From assembly GCA_965215715.1 (NCBI GenBank), contig OZ244129.1, positions 2,232,001 through 2,296,000 of the forward strand: a DNA stretch of 64,000 nucleotides, written 5' to 3'. A model generated the notes under the pieces. The model had not been told where the DNA came from. It did no database searches and worked only from the letters and a program-made list of their open reading frames with translations. A program made the translations under genes and the position numbers. Source of the DNA: HXMU1428-3 sp965215715. Its GTDB lineage: Bacteria; Pseudomonadota; Alphaproteobacteria; Rhizobiales; HXMU1428-3. Shown here piece after piece: positions 45,499-53,768 of the stretch (positions within the stretch are counted from its first letter, which is position 1; the number at the start of each line of letters is the position of its first letter).

Positions 45499-46773
45499 AT
45501 GAACATATTGCTAATCGGCTCCGGCGGGCGCGAACACGCCTTGGCCTGGAAAATCGCTCAAAGCCCCCTTTTGCAAACCCTGTTTATTGCGCCTGGTAAT
45601 GGCGGCATGACAGAACTGGGCACACAGACAGATCTAGATACAAGCAATCACCCAGCCGTTATCGACTTTGTCAGCCAAAATAACATTGAATTGGTTGTCG
45701 TTGGCCCTGAAGCCCCGCTGGTTGCAGGCCTGGTTGATGATTTAGAGACTGCAGGTATCAAAGCGTTTGGCCCCAAACAGGCAGCGGCAGCGCTTGAAGG
45801 GTCCAAAGGGTTCACCAAAGATATCTGTAAAGACTATAACATCCCCACTGCCAGCTATGGCCGGTTTGATAATCTAGAGGCTGCCAAAGCCTATGCAGAA
45901 CAACAAGGTGGCCCCCTGGTTGTAAAAGCCGATGGTTTGGCAGCCGGCAAGGGCGTGATTATGGCCCAAACCTTAGACGAAGCCCTGGCTGCCATTGAGG
46001 ATTGTTTTTCTGGCAGCTTTGGCCAAGCAGGCGCTGAAGTCGTGATAGAGGAGACCCTTTACGGGCCGGAAGCTAGCTTTTTTGTGCTTACCGATGGCAC
46101 CCACAGTCTGCCCCTTGCCACAGCTCAGGATCATAAGCGTGTCTTTGATGGTGACAAAGGCCCCAACACAGGCGGCATGGGGGCCTATTCCCCTGCCCCG
46201 ATACTGACCGATGAGCTCATAGAGCAAACCATGGCCACCATTATCGAGCCAACCATTCAAGCCATGCAAGACAAAGGCACGCCTTATAAAGGTGTTTTAT
46301 ACGCCGGGCTTATGCTGACAGATGAGGGCCCAAAATTAATTGAATATAACGCCCGCTTTGGTGACCCGGAATGCCAAGTGCTCATGATGCGCCTGGCCTC
46401 AGACTTGGTCCCGGCGCTTTTGGCCACGGCAAATGGCACGCTTGATCAACTCACTCTGGACTGGCATGAAGCGCCAGCACTTACTGTGGTGATGGCCACT
46501 AAGGGCTATCCTGGGGCGTATGAAAAGGGCAGCCACATTAAAGGGCTAGAGGAAGCTGGCGCCCCTGACAATATTGAAATTTTTCACGCTGGCACGGCCC
46601 GAGACAACGGGACGGTTTTGGCCACCGGCGGGCGGGTTCTGAACATCACCAGCCGCGCGCCAACGATCAAGCAAGCCCAAGAGCAAGCCTATCAAGCCAT
46701 AGAAAAAATTGATTGGCCAGAAGGGTTTTACCGCAAAGACATTGCCTGGCGCGCTTTAGAGGAAAATAATTAA
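45499..46773 (+). CDS. purD: Phosphoribosylamine-glycine ligase
   Basis: Joins phosphoribosylamine and glycine in purine synthesis, an ATP-grasp enzyme of 424 residues. Signatures: NILLIGSGGREHALAWKIAQSP at the N-terminus, PLVVKADGLAAGKGV in the ATP site, and ARFGDPECQVLM for metal binding. AAAAGG precedes the ATG. It is divergent from xseA and is followed by a patatin-like gene after a repeat-bearing gap. Confidence 0.97.
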   Translation: MNILLIGSGGREHALAWKIAQSPLLQTLFIAPGNGGMTELGTQTDLDTSNHPAVIDFVSQNNIELVVVGPEAPLVAGLVDDLETAGIKAFGPKQAAAALEGSKGFTKDICKDYNIPTASYGRFDNLEAAKAYAEQQGGPLVVKADGLAAGKGVIMAQTLDEALAAIEDCFSGSFGQAGAEVVIEETLYGPEASFFVLTDGTHSLPLATAQDHKRVFDGDKGPNTGGMGAYSPAPILTDELIEQTMATIIEPTIQAMQDKGTPYKGVLYAGLMLTDEGPKLIEYNARFGDPECQVLMMRLASDLVPALLATANGTLDQLTLDWHEAPALTVVMATKGYPGAYEKGSHIKGLEEAGAPDNIEIFHAGTARDNGTVLATGGRVLNITSRAPTIKQAQEQAYQAIEKIDWPEGFYRKDIAWRALEENN

Positions 46774-46876
46774 CTATTTTTTTAATCCCCCTCTTGAAAA
46801 CGAATGTTTAAACCTCTACTTAATTGAACATTGTTTATTTAACTGAAAATTGTTATAATTTAAGCATCATAAAATC

Positions 46877-46937
46877 GACACGCACAAGGCTTATAGCGTT
46901 TCCCGCGAAACCGGTTACCACTTTTGGGTGAAGCGCT
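46877..46937. repeat. Divergent copy of the ACCGG/CCACTTTT palindromic repeat
   Basis: A lone B-type half-arm GACACGCAC (46877-46885) is followed by a core unit at 46895-46937: AGCGTT..GCGAAACCGGTTACCACTTTTGGG..AAGCGCT. The core matches the B units at 34 kb and 47.9 kb, but the arms are AGCG/CGCT instead. It ends 4 nt before the AAGGAT Shine-Dalgarno of the patatin gene, so it lies in that gene's leader. Confidence 0.8.
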
Positions 46938-46951
46938 GTAAAGGATAAAAA

Positions 46952-47827
46952 ATGAACACGTTTACCAATGACAAAACAGCAATGACAAGCTCAGTTCCCC
47001 CTATTGCCCTGGCGCTTGGCGGTGGCGGCGCGCGCGGGTTGGCGCACATTAAAATATTGCAAGTGATTGATGAGTTTGGCCTCACCCCCAAACAAATATC
47101 AGGCACCTCAATGGGCGCGCTTGTGGGGGCGCTCTATGCCTCAGGGATGAGCGGCAATGAGCTTGAGCTTTATGCCAAAGACCTTTTCCACAAACGCACA
47201 GAGCTGCTCAAACGCCTTTATGGCAATCGCCCGGATAAATGGACAAGCCTGATTAATTTGCGCACGCCGGCGATGCTGAATGCACCAGCCTTTTTTGAAA
47301 TGATGATGCCAGATGATCTGCCCCATACATTTGAGGAGCTTAAAATTCCTTTTTCAGCCATTGCCGCTGATTTTTATACCCATGAGCAAGCCATCATCAA
47401 TAAAGGCCCTATTATACCAGCCATTGCTGCAAGCTCTGCGCTGCCAGCCTTGTTAAAACCGGTGGAAATTGATGACCACATTCTTATAGATGGCGGGTTT
47501 GTAAACCCGGTACCCTACAATATTTTTGCCGACAAAGCGCTGTTTACCATTGCTGTTGATGTAACCGGAGAACCAGCCCGTTTGAGCGGTAAAATCCCTA
47601 ACAGCATCGATACGCTTATCGGTGCCAGCCAGATTATGCTGCGCTCTTTAACCAATGCGATGATTAAAAATGAGGCTCCTGATTGTTTCATCCAACCAAA
47701 GGTTGGCCGCTTTAACGTGCTCGATTATTTTAAAATCGACGATATTTTTGACGCCAGCGAGGAGTCGGCTGAACATTTGCGCCAAACGCTGGACAAACAA
47801 TTGACCATCAGCCCGGTTGAGCTCTAG
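46952..47827 (+). CDS. Patatin-like phospholipase
   Basis: A 291-residue patatin-fold lipid acyl hydrolase. The oxyanion motif is ALGGGGARGLAHIKI, the nucleophile Ser is in GTSMG (GXSXG), and the catalytic Asp is in IDGGFVNPVPY (DGG). There is no signal peptide, so it is probably cytoplasmic or membrane-associated. It belongs to the bacterial RssA-like group. Its leader carries a divergent REP-like repeat and its stop codon abuts another. Confidence 0.9.
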   Translation: MNTFTNDKTAMTSSVPPIALALGGGGARGLAHIKILQVIDEFGLTPKQISGTSMGALVGALYASGMSGNELELYAKDLFHKRTELLKRLYGNRPDKWTSLINLRTPAMLNAPAFFEMMMPDDLPHTFEELKIPFSAIAADFYTHEQAIINKGPIIPAIAASSALPALLKPVEIDDHILIDGGFVNPVPYNIFADKALFTIAVDVTGEPARLSGKIPNSIDTLIGASQIMLRSLTNAMIKNEAPDCFIQPKVGRFNVLDYFKIDDIFDASEESAEHLRQTLDKQLTISPVEL

Positions 47828-47926
47828 AGCATGTCACATTGTTTTGAATTCAAAGTCATGCTCAATCTTTTTGTTTATGCGTGTCTTTTTTCCCAAAACC
47901 GGAAACCACTTTTGGGCGACACGCAC
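47827..47926. repeat. Composite palindromic repeat: one A unit and one B unit
   Basis: Unit A (47827-47863; GAGCATG/CATGCTC) starts on the last base of the patatin stop. After 13 nt, unit B (47877-47926) has arms ATGCGTGTC/GACACGCAC and core CCAAAACCGGAAACCACTTTTGGG. Spacing and lengths match the copy at 34170-34334, which carries an extra B unit. Confidence 0.9.
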
Positions 47927-47929
47927 TAG

Positions 47930-48170
47930 TGCGCGTTGCTTTTTATTGATTTCACGAAACGCTTTTCTTTTATCTCACGGGCGTTTTTTCGCTTTTTTAG
48001 TTGCGCTTTGGATGCCCACCAGCAACCGCGCTAGCGAAAAGCCCTGCGGGTGGGGCGGCGTTCGACGCCGGGCGCTTTAAAAGCGCCATGTCCGTGCTCC
48101 CTCAGGTGAGCACTCCCTTCTTCGTAAGGCAGCCTAACGCCCAAGATTTGTAAATCCATATAAAAGCAAC
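47930..48170. other. GC-rich structured intergenic stretch upstream of converging tadA
   Basis: A part more GC-rich than its surroundings has several inverted repeats: CGCTAGCG, GGCG..CGCC around the TTCGA loop, GGCGCTTTAAAAGCGCC, and GTGCTC/GAGCAC. On the minus strand one frame (...GVERRPTRRAFR-stop-RGCWWASKAQLKKRKNARE...) looks coding-like but carries an in-frame TAG. It could be a gene relic, another dispersed repeat, or a structured RNA; not identified. Confidence 0.35.
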
Positions 48171-48175
48171 TTGCT

Positions 48176-48625
48176 CTAGCCTCGTTTGGATGCAAAAAAA
48201 TCTTGCAATAATTGGGCGGCCTCACCCTCACAAATCCCGCCATAAACCTCTGGACGGTGATGGCATGTGGCTTGATCAAAAAAGCATGCCCCATGCTCCA
48301 CGCCGCCGCCTTTGGGGTCTGGGGCGCCAAAATAAATGCGGCGCAAGCGGGCCAGAGAAATCGCGCCGGCGCACATGGTGCACGGCTCTAAGGTGACATA
48401 CAGGTCGCAATCGACCAACCGTTCAGACCCCAGCTGCTCACAGGCGGCACGAATGGCTAGAATTTCTGCATGTGCTGTGGCATCTGACAGCTCAACAATC
48501 CGGTTGCGCTCAGCGGCGAGCACATTGCCTTCCTTACAGACAATCACCGCCCCCACGGGCACTTCACCGGCAAAAGCTGCCTCTTTTGCCAATTGTAAAG
48601 CTTGCTCCATATAAGAAGAGCTCAT
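48176..48625 (-). CDS. tadA: tRNA adenosine(34) deaminase
   Basis: Deaminates adenosine 34 to inosine in tRNA-Arg(ACG), an essential step for reading CGN codons. 149 residues with zinc/catalytic motif HAE (H52, E54) and PCTMC (C82, C85), and the GAPDPKGGGVEHG stretch typical of TadA. Divergent from the pseudouridine synthase gene. Confidence 0.96.
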   Translation of the reverse strand: MSSSYMEQALQLAKEAAFAGEVPVGAVIVCKEGNVLAAERNRIVELSDATAHAEILAIRAACEQLGSERLVDCDLYVTLEPCTMCAGAISLARLRRIYFGAPDPKGGGVEHGACFFDQATCHHRPEVYGGICEGEAAQLLQDFFASKRG

Positions 48626-48679
48626 TAATCTGAAACCTTTTCATTGCACTTTTTTAAAATTTGCGACACAACAACATCT

Positions 48680-49519
48680 ATGACCAACAAAACCACTTTA
48701 TCTCAAACTGATCCAAAGAGCGGCGCCATGCGCATTGCCAAGGCAATCGCGCGCGCTGGTATATGTTCGCGCCGTGAGGCTGAACGCTTTATTACATCGG
48801 GCCGCGTGAGCGTCAATGGCAACAAAATTGATAGTCCAGCGCTGAATGTTACCTCTAAAGACAATATCCTGGTTGATGGCAAGCCTTTGCCAGAAATGGA
48901 ACCCATTAAATTATGGCGCTTTCACAAACCCAAAGGCCTGGTAACCACACAAAAAGATGAGAAAAATCGCAAAACCATCTTTGAAGCCCTGCCCAAAGAT
49001 ATGCCGCGCTGCATTTCCATTGGCCGCCTCGACATCAACACTGAAGGGCTCTTACTGCTCACCAATGATGGCGAACTGGCGCGCCATTTAGAGCTGCCTT
49101 CAACGGGTTGGCTGCGCCGTTATAAAGTGCGCGCCAATGGCACCATCACCCAAGATAAGTTTGATGACTTGAAAAAAGGCATCACCATTGAAGGCATAAA
49201 ATATGGGGCGATTGATGCCCAACTGGTGAAAACCCAAGGCGCCAATTGTTGGTTCACCATGGGCCTGCGCGAAGGTAAAAATCGCGAGATCAAACGCATC
49301 GCCACCCATCTGGGCTTGAACGTTAATCGCCTGATCCGCTTGTCTTACGGCCCCTTCATGTTGGGCGACCTGAAAGCGGGCGACGTTGAACAAGTGAAAT
49401 CTCACATTTTAGCTGACCAGCTCGGCCCCAAAGCAGCCCAGCAATTCAAGCTAAAACCCTCAACAAATCAGGCTAAAGCCAAGAAGACATCCCGCAAGAA
49501 ACCACCCAGACACGGCTGA
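48680..49519 (+). CDS. rluB: RsuA/RluB-family rRNA pseudouridine synthase
   Basis: 279 residues: an N-terminal S4 RNA-binding domain (RIAKAIARAGICSRREAERFITSGRVSVNG) and a catalytic domain with the Asp in GRLDINTEGLLLLTNDGEL. Lys-rich C-terminal tail. In alphaproteobacteria this gene sits between tadA and rsmD, as here, and is usually assigned to 23S rRNA (RluB type); RsuA is the alternative. ATG at 48680 replaces an upstream TTG frame. Confidence 0.88.
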   Translation: MTNKTTLSQTDPKSGAMRIAKAIARAGICSRREAERFITSGRVSVNGNKIDSPALNVTSKDNILVDGKPLPEMEPIKLWRFHKPKGLVTTQKDEKNRKTIFEALPKDMPRCISIGRLDINTEGLLLLTNDGELARHLELPSTGWLRRYKVRANGTITQDKFDDLKKGITIEGIKYGAIDAQLVKTQGANCWFTMGLREGKNREIKRIATHLGLNVNRLIRLSYGPFMLGDLKAGDVEQVKSHILADQLGPKAAQQFKLKPSTNQAKAKKTSRKKPPRHG

Positions 49520-49560
49520 TAAGTGCCTTAACTCAATCTCAAAAAAGGCTTTATATAAAA

Positions 49561-50115
49561 ATGCGCATTGTTGGCGGCAAACACAAAGGCAAAAAGCTGT
49601 TCACCCCCAAGTCAGATAAAACCCGCCCGACCTCAGACCGGGTGCGTGAGGCCTTGTTTAATCGTCTTACCCATGGCTTTGACGACTTTGATCTTGAAGG
49701 GGCGCGCATATTGGATCTGTTTGCCGGCACCGGCGCGTTAGGGCTTGAAGCTCTCTCTCGTGGAGGCTCTTTTGCTGTTTTTATTGAACAAGCCATTGAG
49801 CCGCGCGGCTTGATAAGGCGCAACATTGAATTGTTAGACTGTACGGGGCTGACAAAACTGTTTCGCCGTGATGCAACCAATTTGGGCCCCTTAAAACGTT
49901 TTGAACCGTTTGATCTGATTTTTCTCGACCCGCCTTACAATCAGGGCCTTGGCGAACAAGCTCTCACCTCAGCATTAAAAGGAGGCTGGATCAAAGAAAA
50001 CGCCTTGATCGTTTTGGAAGAAAGTAAAAACGCTGAGATCAAGTGGCCGTCTGAGATCACCTCTATTGACACGCGAGCCTTTGGTGATACCAACGTACAT
50101 TTTGCTCGCAATTAA
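49561..50115 (+). CDS. rsmD: 16S rRNA (guanine(966)-N2)-methyltransferase
   Basis: Methylates G966 of 16S rRNA. 184 residues, beginning MRIVGGKHKGKKL (typical RsmD), TRPTSDRVREALFN, the SAM motif ILDLFAGTGALGLEALSRG, and the catalytic DLIFLDPPY. It follows the pseudouridine synthase gene by 41 bp and overlaps the converging small membrane-protein gene by 4 nt. Confidence 0.96.
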   Translation: MRIVGGKHKGKKLFTPKSDKTRPTSDRVREALFNRLTHGFDDFDLEGARILDLFAGTGALGLEALSRGGSFAVFIEQAIEPRGLIRRNIELLDCTGLTKLFRRDATNLGPLKRFEPFDLIFLDPPYNQGLGEQALTSALKGGWIKENALIVLEESKNAEIKWPSEITSIDTRAFGDTNVHFARN

Positions 50116-50408
50116 GGCTCTATATGTCGGCGCAAAACATCAATCGCCTGGCGCCTCAATGTTTCTTGACAATCCCCATGACAATCTACCCAAAGTTTTG
50201 AAGGTAATTCTACCTCAAAAAACTCTATTGGCCCTTGCTTGATTTTACGTGTCCGCGCCAAAACCTCAGCATTGCCCTCACGGCTTTTGGCTGTGACGGT
50301 GCCATACTCAACAATCTCTCGGTCATGCGTGGTTTGGAACTTCCACATCGAATAGCCAATCACGACCATTGCCACTAGCAATGCAAATTTTAACACCTTC
50401 ATCATCAT
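50112..50408 (-). CDS. Hypothetical single-pass membrane or secreted protein
   Basis: A 98-residue protein with an N-terminal hydrophobic helix (VLKFALLVAMVVIGYSMW), then a soluble part with two closely spaced Cys (WVDCHGDCQETLRR). It lies 17 bp downstream of mutL on the same strand and its stop overlaps the rsmD stop region. Family not recognised; the CHGDC motif could hold a disulfide if periplasmic. Confidence 0.68.
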   Translation of the reverse strand: MMMKVLKFALLVAMVVIGYSMWKFQTTHDREIVEYGTVTAKSREGNAEVLARTRKIKQGPIEFFEVELPSKLWVDCHGDCQETLRRQAIDVLRRHIEP

Positions 50409-50425
50409 TAGGGTTAGTACCTATC

Positions 50426-52279
50426 TCACCGCCCAAACAAGCGCTCAATATCTTTTAATTTCAACTCAACATAAGTCGGGCGCCCATGATTGCACTGGCC
50501 GGAGCGCGGCGTACCTTCCATATCACGCAGCAAGGCATTCATCTCTGGTCCTGAAAGCCGCCGGCCAGAGCGGACACTGCCATGACAAGCCATGGTGGCA
50601 CAGACATGATCTAACTGAGATTTTAAAGTGGTCGTTGCGTCCATTTCTAAAATCTCGTCTGCTAAATCGGCAACCAATCCGGCAATATTGCCATTGGCAA
50701 GCAAGGCTGGCACTTCTTGTACCGCAACAGCATTGGGGCCGAAGCCTTCCACATAAAGCCCAAAGCTTCTCAGCTCTTCCTCATGCGCCAACAGCCCAGC
50801 ACGGCGTTCATCATCTAGCTCTATAACCTGGGGAATAAGCAAGCCTTGTGAGGGAACATCACCTGCTTCAACTCGCTGTTTTAAACGCTCATAGACCAAC
50901 CGTTCATGGGCCGCATGGGCATCGACAATCACCAAAGTTTCATCTGTTTGCGAAACAATGTAATTTTCAAAAACATGGGCCCGTGCTGCGCCAAGAGGGT
51001 GAGAAAGAGAAACATCCCCCTCATTTCCCGATAGATCCTCAACAACAGCCCCGCTTACCTCATCCACGCCGTGCAAGGGGGCTTGCGATTGCCTGGAAAT
51101 TTCAAGCCCTTGGGCTGTGCCATGGTGCCTACTCCCATAAGGCACCCCTCCCTTTTCGCTCTCTGCAAACCCTGAAAACTGATTGCCTTGATGAACACCC
51201 CCACCAGCTGAGGCATATGAGCTCTCCCTTTCTCCTTGAAAGGCTCCAAGCGTCTCAGCCCCGCCGCGTGCACTTGCTCTGTGCCCAGCCTCGTCAATTG
51301 CCTGCTTTAATGCGCCTATTATCAAACCGCGCACCTTTGCAGGGTCTTGGAAGCGGACTTCTGATTTGGCCGGGTGGACATTCACATCAAGCGTTTCAGT
51401 GGGCACTGACAAAAACAAGCAAAGCAAAGCGTAACGGTTTGAGGGCAAAAAATCGCTATAAGCGGCCCGAATGGCGCCAAGGATTTGTTTGTCTTTCACC
51501 GGGCGGCCATTAACAAAGAAGAACTGCAACAAATTGTTGGAGCGATGCAAGGTTGGCAAACTGGCATAGCCGGTTAGAACCAAGTCATCACGCTGGGCGT
51601 TAATGGGCAAAGCGTCTTTGACAAAATCAGGCCCCATCACTTTGCCTAACCGCTGTAGCTCACCGGTTTCATCACCGATTGCCACTGGGGGCAAATGCAA
51701 GGTTTGGCGGCCATCTACAGTCAGGCGAAAGCCAATATCTGCATGGGCCAAAGCCAAGCGTTTCACGACATCACTAATGGCGCCATTTTCAGCCCGCACC
51801 GACTTTTGAAATTTTAACCGCGCCGGGGTGGCATAAAATAAGTCGCGCACCTCAATGCTTGTGCCCTTATTTACCGCCCCTGGGCGCAGCTCTCCGGCCT
51901 GGCCAGCTTGCACATCAAGTGCATATCCTTGCCCCCCTGCTTGGCGGGTTTGAATGGACAGCTTGGCAATCGCGCCAATAGAAGGTAGCGCCTCGCCGCG
52001 AAACCCCAGTGTTTGAATGGAAAACAAACTATCATCGTCAAGTTTAGAGGTGGCATGGCGTTCAACGCAAAGCTGCAGGTCAGTTTCACTCATTCCGGTT
52101 CCATCATCCACCACCCGAATGAGCGATAGGCCACCTTCAGCCACGTCGATATCTATATGGCAGGCCTTGGCGTCTATGGCGTTTTCCACCAACTCCTTAA
52201 CCACACTGGCTGGGCGTTCAATCACTTCGCCAGCGGCAATCTGGTTGATCAGATGGGGTGATAATTGACGGATCGCCAT
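50426..52279 (-). CDS. mutL: DNA mismatch repair protein MutL
   Basis: 617 residues. The N-terminal GHKL ATPase shows ENAIDAKA, VVDDGTGM and TLGFRGEALPSI; the middle linker is variable; the C-terminal dimerisation domain carries the endonuclease motif DAHAAHERLVYE (consensus DQHA-x2-E-x4-E) and CNHGRP. It should therefore be a nicking-competent MutL, as in bacteria lacking MutH. It is followed by a small membrane-protein gene and preceded by pgi. Confidence 0.96.
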   Translation of the reverse strand: MAIRQLSPHLINQIAAGEVIERPASVVKELVENAIDAKACHIDIDVAEGGLSLIRVVDDGTGMSETDLQLCVERHATSKLDDDSLFSIQTLGFRGEALPSIGAIAKLSIQTRQAGGQGYALDVQAGQAGELRPGAVNKGTSIEVRDLFYATPARLKFQKSVRAENGAISDVVKRLALAHADIGFRLTVDGRQTLHLPPVAIGDETGELQRLGKVMGPDFVKDALPINAQRDDLVLTGYASLPTLHRSNNLLQFFFVNGRPVKDKQILGAIRAAYSDFLPSNRYALLCLFLSVPTETLDVNVHPAKSEVRFQDPAKVRGLIIGALKQAIDEAGHRASARGGAETLGAFQGERESSYASAGGGVHQGNQFSGFAESEKGGVPYGSRHHGTAQGLEISRQSQAPLHGVDEVSGAVVEDLSGNEGDVSLSHPLGAARAHVFENYIVSQTDETLVIVDAHAAHERLVYERLKQRVEAGDVPSQGLLIPQVIELDDERRAGLLAHEEELRSFGLYVEGFGPNAVAVQEVPALLANGNIAGLVADLADEILEMDATTTLKSQLDHVCATMACHGSVRSGRRLSGPEMNALLRDMEGTPRSGQCNHGRPTYVELKLKDIERLFGR

Positions 52280-52388
52280 AGCCTAAAGTCTCTTCTTGCA
52301 TATATAGACATGAAAAATGTTCGGGCAACACCTAAAGTTTCATCACAAACCTAGGCCTCTTAAACTTGGCAAAAAACCAGGCAAAAAT

Positions 52389-53726
52389 CTAGCTGCGCAG
52401 AAAATCCCTGGCAAAGCCTTTGCCAATTTCAACTGCAGGCTGGTCAAAAGCATTCACGCCCAAAAGATTGGCTGCCAAGATTGTTTCCACCATAAAGCTC
52501 ATTAGCAATTGGCCCAAAACATGCTCACTTATTTCTTCAACACGGATATAACGTGTAGGTTGGCCGGCATGGGTGAGCGCGTCAACCGTTGCTCTGGCCT
52601 GCGCGCTGACCAAATCGCCGACATGCCGGTCTGCTAAATACTCGATCCCAGCAAGCTCAGCTGAAGGCCGGTCAATCAGCGGCCCCTTGCCTGTTGTTGC
52701 CGTTGCAATCACGGTGACCAACTTGTCTTTCGGTCCATCCATGTAAAGCTGTAATTGACTGTGTTGGTCAACAGGACCAAGGGCAGCAATCGGCGTGATG
52801 CCAAGACCATCTTTGCCCAAACTTTCTGCCCAAAGCTGCACGTACCAATTGGCAAAGCGTGCTAATTTATTGGCATAGGGCATCATCACAATGTTTGAAA
52901 TGCCCTTTTCTTTATACAGCCCCACACTGGTCGCTGCCCCTAGCACAGGCATTACATCGCTATAATCTGTCCCGCTCAGCAATTCAGTCATCACATCGCT
53001 GGCCCCTTGGCGAATAACCACCGGATCCATTCCTCTTGCTATGGCCAACAACAAACCAACATTGGTAAGACATGAATAGCGACCGCCAATCTCAAGCTCA
53101 TGATCCAAAAATGAGCAATTATACGCGCCTAGCAAGTCGCGTAACCCATTGCTCACACCGGGCTGGCGCACCTCTGATAACCCAAGAATGGATGAGCCTA
53201 TCTTATCTTTAAGGCCTGCCTCTTTATAAGCGTTCAGAACTGTTATGGTTTGCAATAAAGTCTCAGCTGTATTGCCCGATTTAGAAATGATTACGAACCG
53301 TGTGGTCTCAAGGTTTAGAAGCCCGATACCGCGCTCTAAAGAATGCGGGTCCAGATTATCAAAAATTCTGGTGCGCGGTAACTTAACGCTCCCAGTCACT
53401 TCATCACCGGGAATAAACCAACCGCCGATCTGGGCTATCGTTTGCCCGCCAAGGCTTGAGCCACCGGTGCCAAGAAAAACAACCGTATCAGCCCCTTCAA
53501 TCAGCTGATAAAATCTTTCTTTGGCTATCTCAATATCATCGCGCTTTTCACTAATACGCAACAAAGCCAGTTCATTGTCATGATAAAGTTGAACAAGTTC
53601 GCGCGCGCGCTCACTGGCGCGCTCAAGCCACAAGTTGAAAGAAGATGAGCTCAGCCCGCTAGGCCCCACATTGTCCTGCAAACATCCTGAAATATTATGT
53701 TCAATAGACAAGTTCCGGGGCTCCAC
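52389..53726 (-). CDS. pgi: Glucose-6-phosphate isomerase
   Basis: Interconverts glucose-6-phosphate and fructose-6-phosphate. 445 residues, shorter than the ~540-residue enzymes of many proteobacteria, closer to the compact bacterial type. Sugar-phosphate motifs GGSSLGGQTIAQIG and ISKSGNTAETL and the later GKDGLGITPI stretch are present. The start is uncertain: GTG at 53726, or a TTG at 53711 with GGAG nearer the ideal spacing. Confidence 0.92.
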   Translation of the reverse strand: MEPRNLSIEHNISGCLQDNVGPSGLSSSSFNLWLERASERARELVQLYHDNELALLRISEKRDDIEIAKERFYQLIEGADTVVFLGTGGSSLGGQTIAQIGGWFIPGDEVTGSVKLPRTRIFDNLDPHSLERGIGLLNLETTRFVIISKSGNTAETLLQTITVLNAYKEAGLKDKIGSSILGLSEVRQPGVSNGLRDLLGAYNCSFLDHELEIGGRYSCLTNVGLLLAIARGMDPVVIRQGASDVMTELLSGTDYSDVMPVLGAATSVGLYKEKGISNIVMMPYANKLARFANWYVQLWAESLGKDGLGITPIAALGPVDQHSQLQLYMDGPKDKLVTVIATATTGKGPLIDRPSAELAGIEYLADRHVGDLVSAQARATVDALTHAGQPTRYIRVEEISEHVLGQLLMSFMVETILAANLLGVNAFDQPAVEIGKGFARDFLRS

Positions 53727-53768
53727 CGCATCTGGACAATAAAAATTACGGGAAAATACAGCTCTGAA

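Noticed and set aside
48031..48330. 99-codon minus-strand frame overlapping tadA
   Set aside because: It runs in a different frame through conserved tadA codons; only its non-overlapping part is noted as a possible relic.
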